Positions 62,216-64,000 of a stretch of DNA of 64,000 nucleotides are shown here, in pieces. The DNA lies in NCBI GenBank assembly GCA_014773175.1, contig VXCM01000445.1, positions 186,001 through 250,000 on the forward strand, written 5' to 3'. Position 1 is the stretch's first letter; every line of letters begins with the position of its first letter. Origin of the DNA: Lucifuga dentata (taxonomy: Eukaryota; Chordata; Actinopteri; Ophidiiformes; Bythitidae). A program made the position numbers and the translations under genes. The notes beneath the pieces were generated by a model. It was given only the letters and a program-made list of their open reading frames with translations. It did no database searches and was not told the DNA's origin.

Positions 62216-62694
62216 AGTGACAGGGAGGCCCAGCAGCTAGCATTAGCCGGCTCGCTGGCAAGCTCACTCGCCTACCAGGTTGCCAACTACAAATAAAAGC
62301 ACATTGAAGACCACACACAGAGACAGTATGCACTCAATCATGTGTCGCCACTGACTGCAAGCCACAGAACAGCAAATTTTCACATCAATCTTTATTTTAC
62401 TAGAGATGTAGAGTATGAAACAAGAGTTAAAATGATGGCTTTTTTAAATTTTGGAATCCCACCCCCTTAGAGGTCCAGCCTGTTAAAGATGGTTTGTTAC
62501 TGGTTGCTGACACAAATTTGTACATCAAAATTCACTAATGTTTCATGCAAATTTACTTTCAGACGAATTCAGATACAAATTTTCTCATTGCAACCATTCA
62601 ACTGGACTGAATCAAGTTTAATACAAAATTTTGTGGTTGTAAATGCAAAACTGACTGAGACCTAACAATATAAGACAGTATAGGCACAGCATCA

Positions 62695-62714
62695 TCTCTC
62701 TCTCTCTCTCTCTC
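62695..62714. repeat. (TC)n microsatellite
   Basis: About 20 bases of TC repeats. Confidence 0.9.
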
Positions 62715-62988
62715 TATTTTGACCTTTAATCATCCCCTCAAACCAGCTTTCTTTGCCACTCTCCCTTATCTCTCGGCTCTTTAATGTCATCTGTCTCCCT
62801 CTCTGCACTCTTGTAAGCGGCCAAACGTTTGGCTAATGACTCAAGGTAATTAATAACTCCCTTAACTCGGTGCCGTTTGGACAGATGCTACTTCCTCCCT
62901 CCCTCACATTAGCACAAGCTATCACACGCTATGTAAACACAGAAGCTCTCTAACATGCCAAGCACAGCAATGCTTCTATATGAGTCTA

Positions 62989-63011
62989 TGTGTGTGTGTG
63001 TGTGTGTGTGT
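62989..63011. repeat. (TG)n microsatellite
   Basis: About 22 bases of TG repeats. Confidence 0.93.
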
Positions 63012-64000
63012 CACAGCGCTGCCAATTAAAAGTTGTTTACGGAACATAATATAATAGAATATGTATTAACCTCACAATGTTCATACCCAATGTTCATTAT
63101 GAAAGGACACACTACCTCTGACTGATATTTGCAACTGCAACTGCATTAAAGAGATTCAGAAAAAGAGAAAAGAGAAAGAGAAGAGAAAGAGCGAGAAATA
63201 TGAGGGTAAGTGGTAGAGAGAAAAGAGAGAGTGGTGGCAGTAGGAGGTTAGGATAGAAGACATTTTGGCCAGGGATGTCAGAGAGGAATCAGTGAATAAC
63301 TTGGCTTGTTTCTTTGTGGTGAGAACAGCATGGGATGAAGGCTGGAGCCAGAGCCCACAATGGCTAGCCTGGAAGGTTCTCTCATTAGAGAGATTGGAGC
63401 ACACAACCTCCTGAGAACCGCAGAGCCAGAGTGCAGCAGTCATCAGAGCCCTGGGAACTCTTACTTTCATGGTAACCTCAGGTACACAGTTAAGATCATC
63501 TGTTGAGATTTGCATTTTTATTCTTCCTTGTCATTTTGAAGATTTTGACTCTGTGCGCCACGTGTTTGAAGTTTGTGGTGGTGGCGCTTGGAATTACCAT
63601 GGGAACCACCCTCCCCACACACACCTCTCTCCCCTCTGTGTTTCCGATTGACAATGTGTCTGCGAATATCCAATGATCCAATGAGACATGAGCAAAGTCT
63701 CTGTTCTGTCTCCAACATCAGAAAAGACCCTTTGAAGAAATGGAAAAGCATGCTAGTGTTTTTTATTAAAACATTCATTTTATGGGTTTCAGGGAGCTAA
63801 TATATGACAAAACAGGGCAGAGTATGAGAGGAAAGGAGGGGAAAAACTGGAGAGGGTACAAATATTACAGTGTGGGGACAGATCAGTGGACCATCTGTGG
63901 CAAAGCCTTGCCGCCTTTACTGTTGGCCCGTAAATGAGGAGAAAAAATTTTTGAACCTGCATACTCAGCCAGAAACCATAAACGGTCAGAAGCCTTAACG

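Larger units (their letters stand above)
57752..64000. other. Non-coding stretch to the right edge
   Basis: CT, TC and TG microsatellites and one palindrome (62183). No coding exon recognised. Confidence 0.5.

Noticed and set aside
1..64000. CRISPR array, bacterial operon or phage content
   Set aside because: No regularly spaced repeats, ribosome-binding sites or compact ORFs; the sequence is vertebrate.

Overview
The window looks like teleost fish nuclear DNA, probably percomorph. Genes have spliced introns, codon use is vertebrate-like, CA/GT/GA/CT microsatellites are very abundant, and there are teleost-type tRNA-SINE, RTE and L1 relics and hAT-like non-autonomous repeats. Only one protein-coding gene can be supported: a minus-strand COL8A2 orthologue (collagen type VIII alpha-2). 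Its signal-peptide/NC2 exon (11814-11964 coding, acceptor at 11995) is joined by a phase-1 intron to one large exon (8077-6174) carrying the whole triple helix and the C1q head. The joined product is 684 residues. A long 3'UTR is likely, running toward a polyadenylation signal near 3116-3121.

Layout: 1-2060 holds a CpG-enriched segment with two strong minus-strand splice donors, possibly the 5' end of a neighbouring gene that leaves the window to the left. 3100-6173 is the putative col8a2 3'UTR, 6174-11994 is col8a2 coding sequence plus its intron, and 12000-64000 shows no coding exon that I can defend. That ~50 kb is either a long 5' intron plus upstream flank of col8a2 or plain intergenic DNA. 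A TATA motif plus a strong donor on the minus strand near 49.2-48.5 kb is a speculative candidate for its first exon.

The noncoding part is rich in mobile-element relics. Two 5'-truncated LINEs in the same orientation each keep a perfect 17-bp target-site duplication (L1-type 16217-17017, RTE-type 17668-18167). A tRNA-derived SINE is nested in a dispersed hAT-like repeat that occurs three times. There are also several terminal- or inverted-repeat elements, a hAT-like terminus at 22741, and an ~800-bp GA-rich tract with an assembly gap.

The assembly has a visible fault: at four single-N positions the 64-67 bases on the left are repeated exactly on the right. These are almost certainly unmerged contig overlaps and not biology. 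I found no undescribed multi-gene system; the most useful observations are the repeat dissections, the artefact class, the gene model and a few regulatory candidates.
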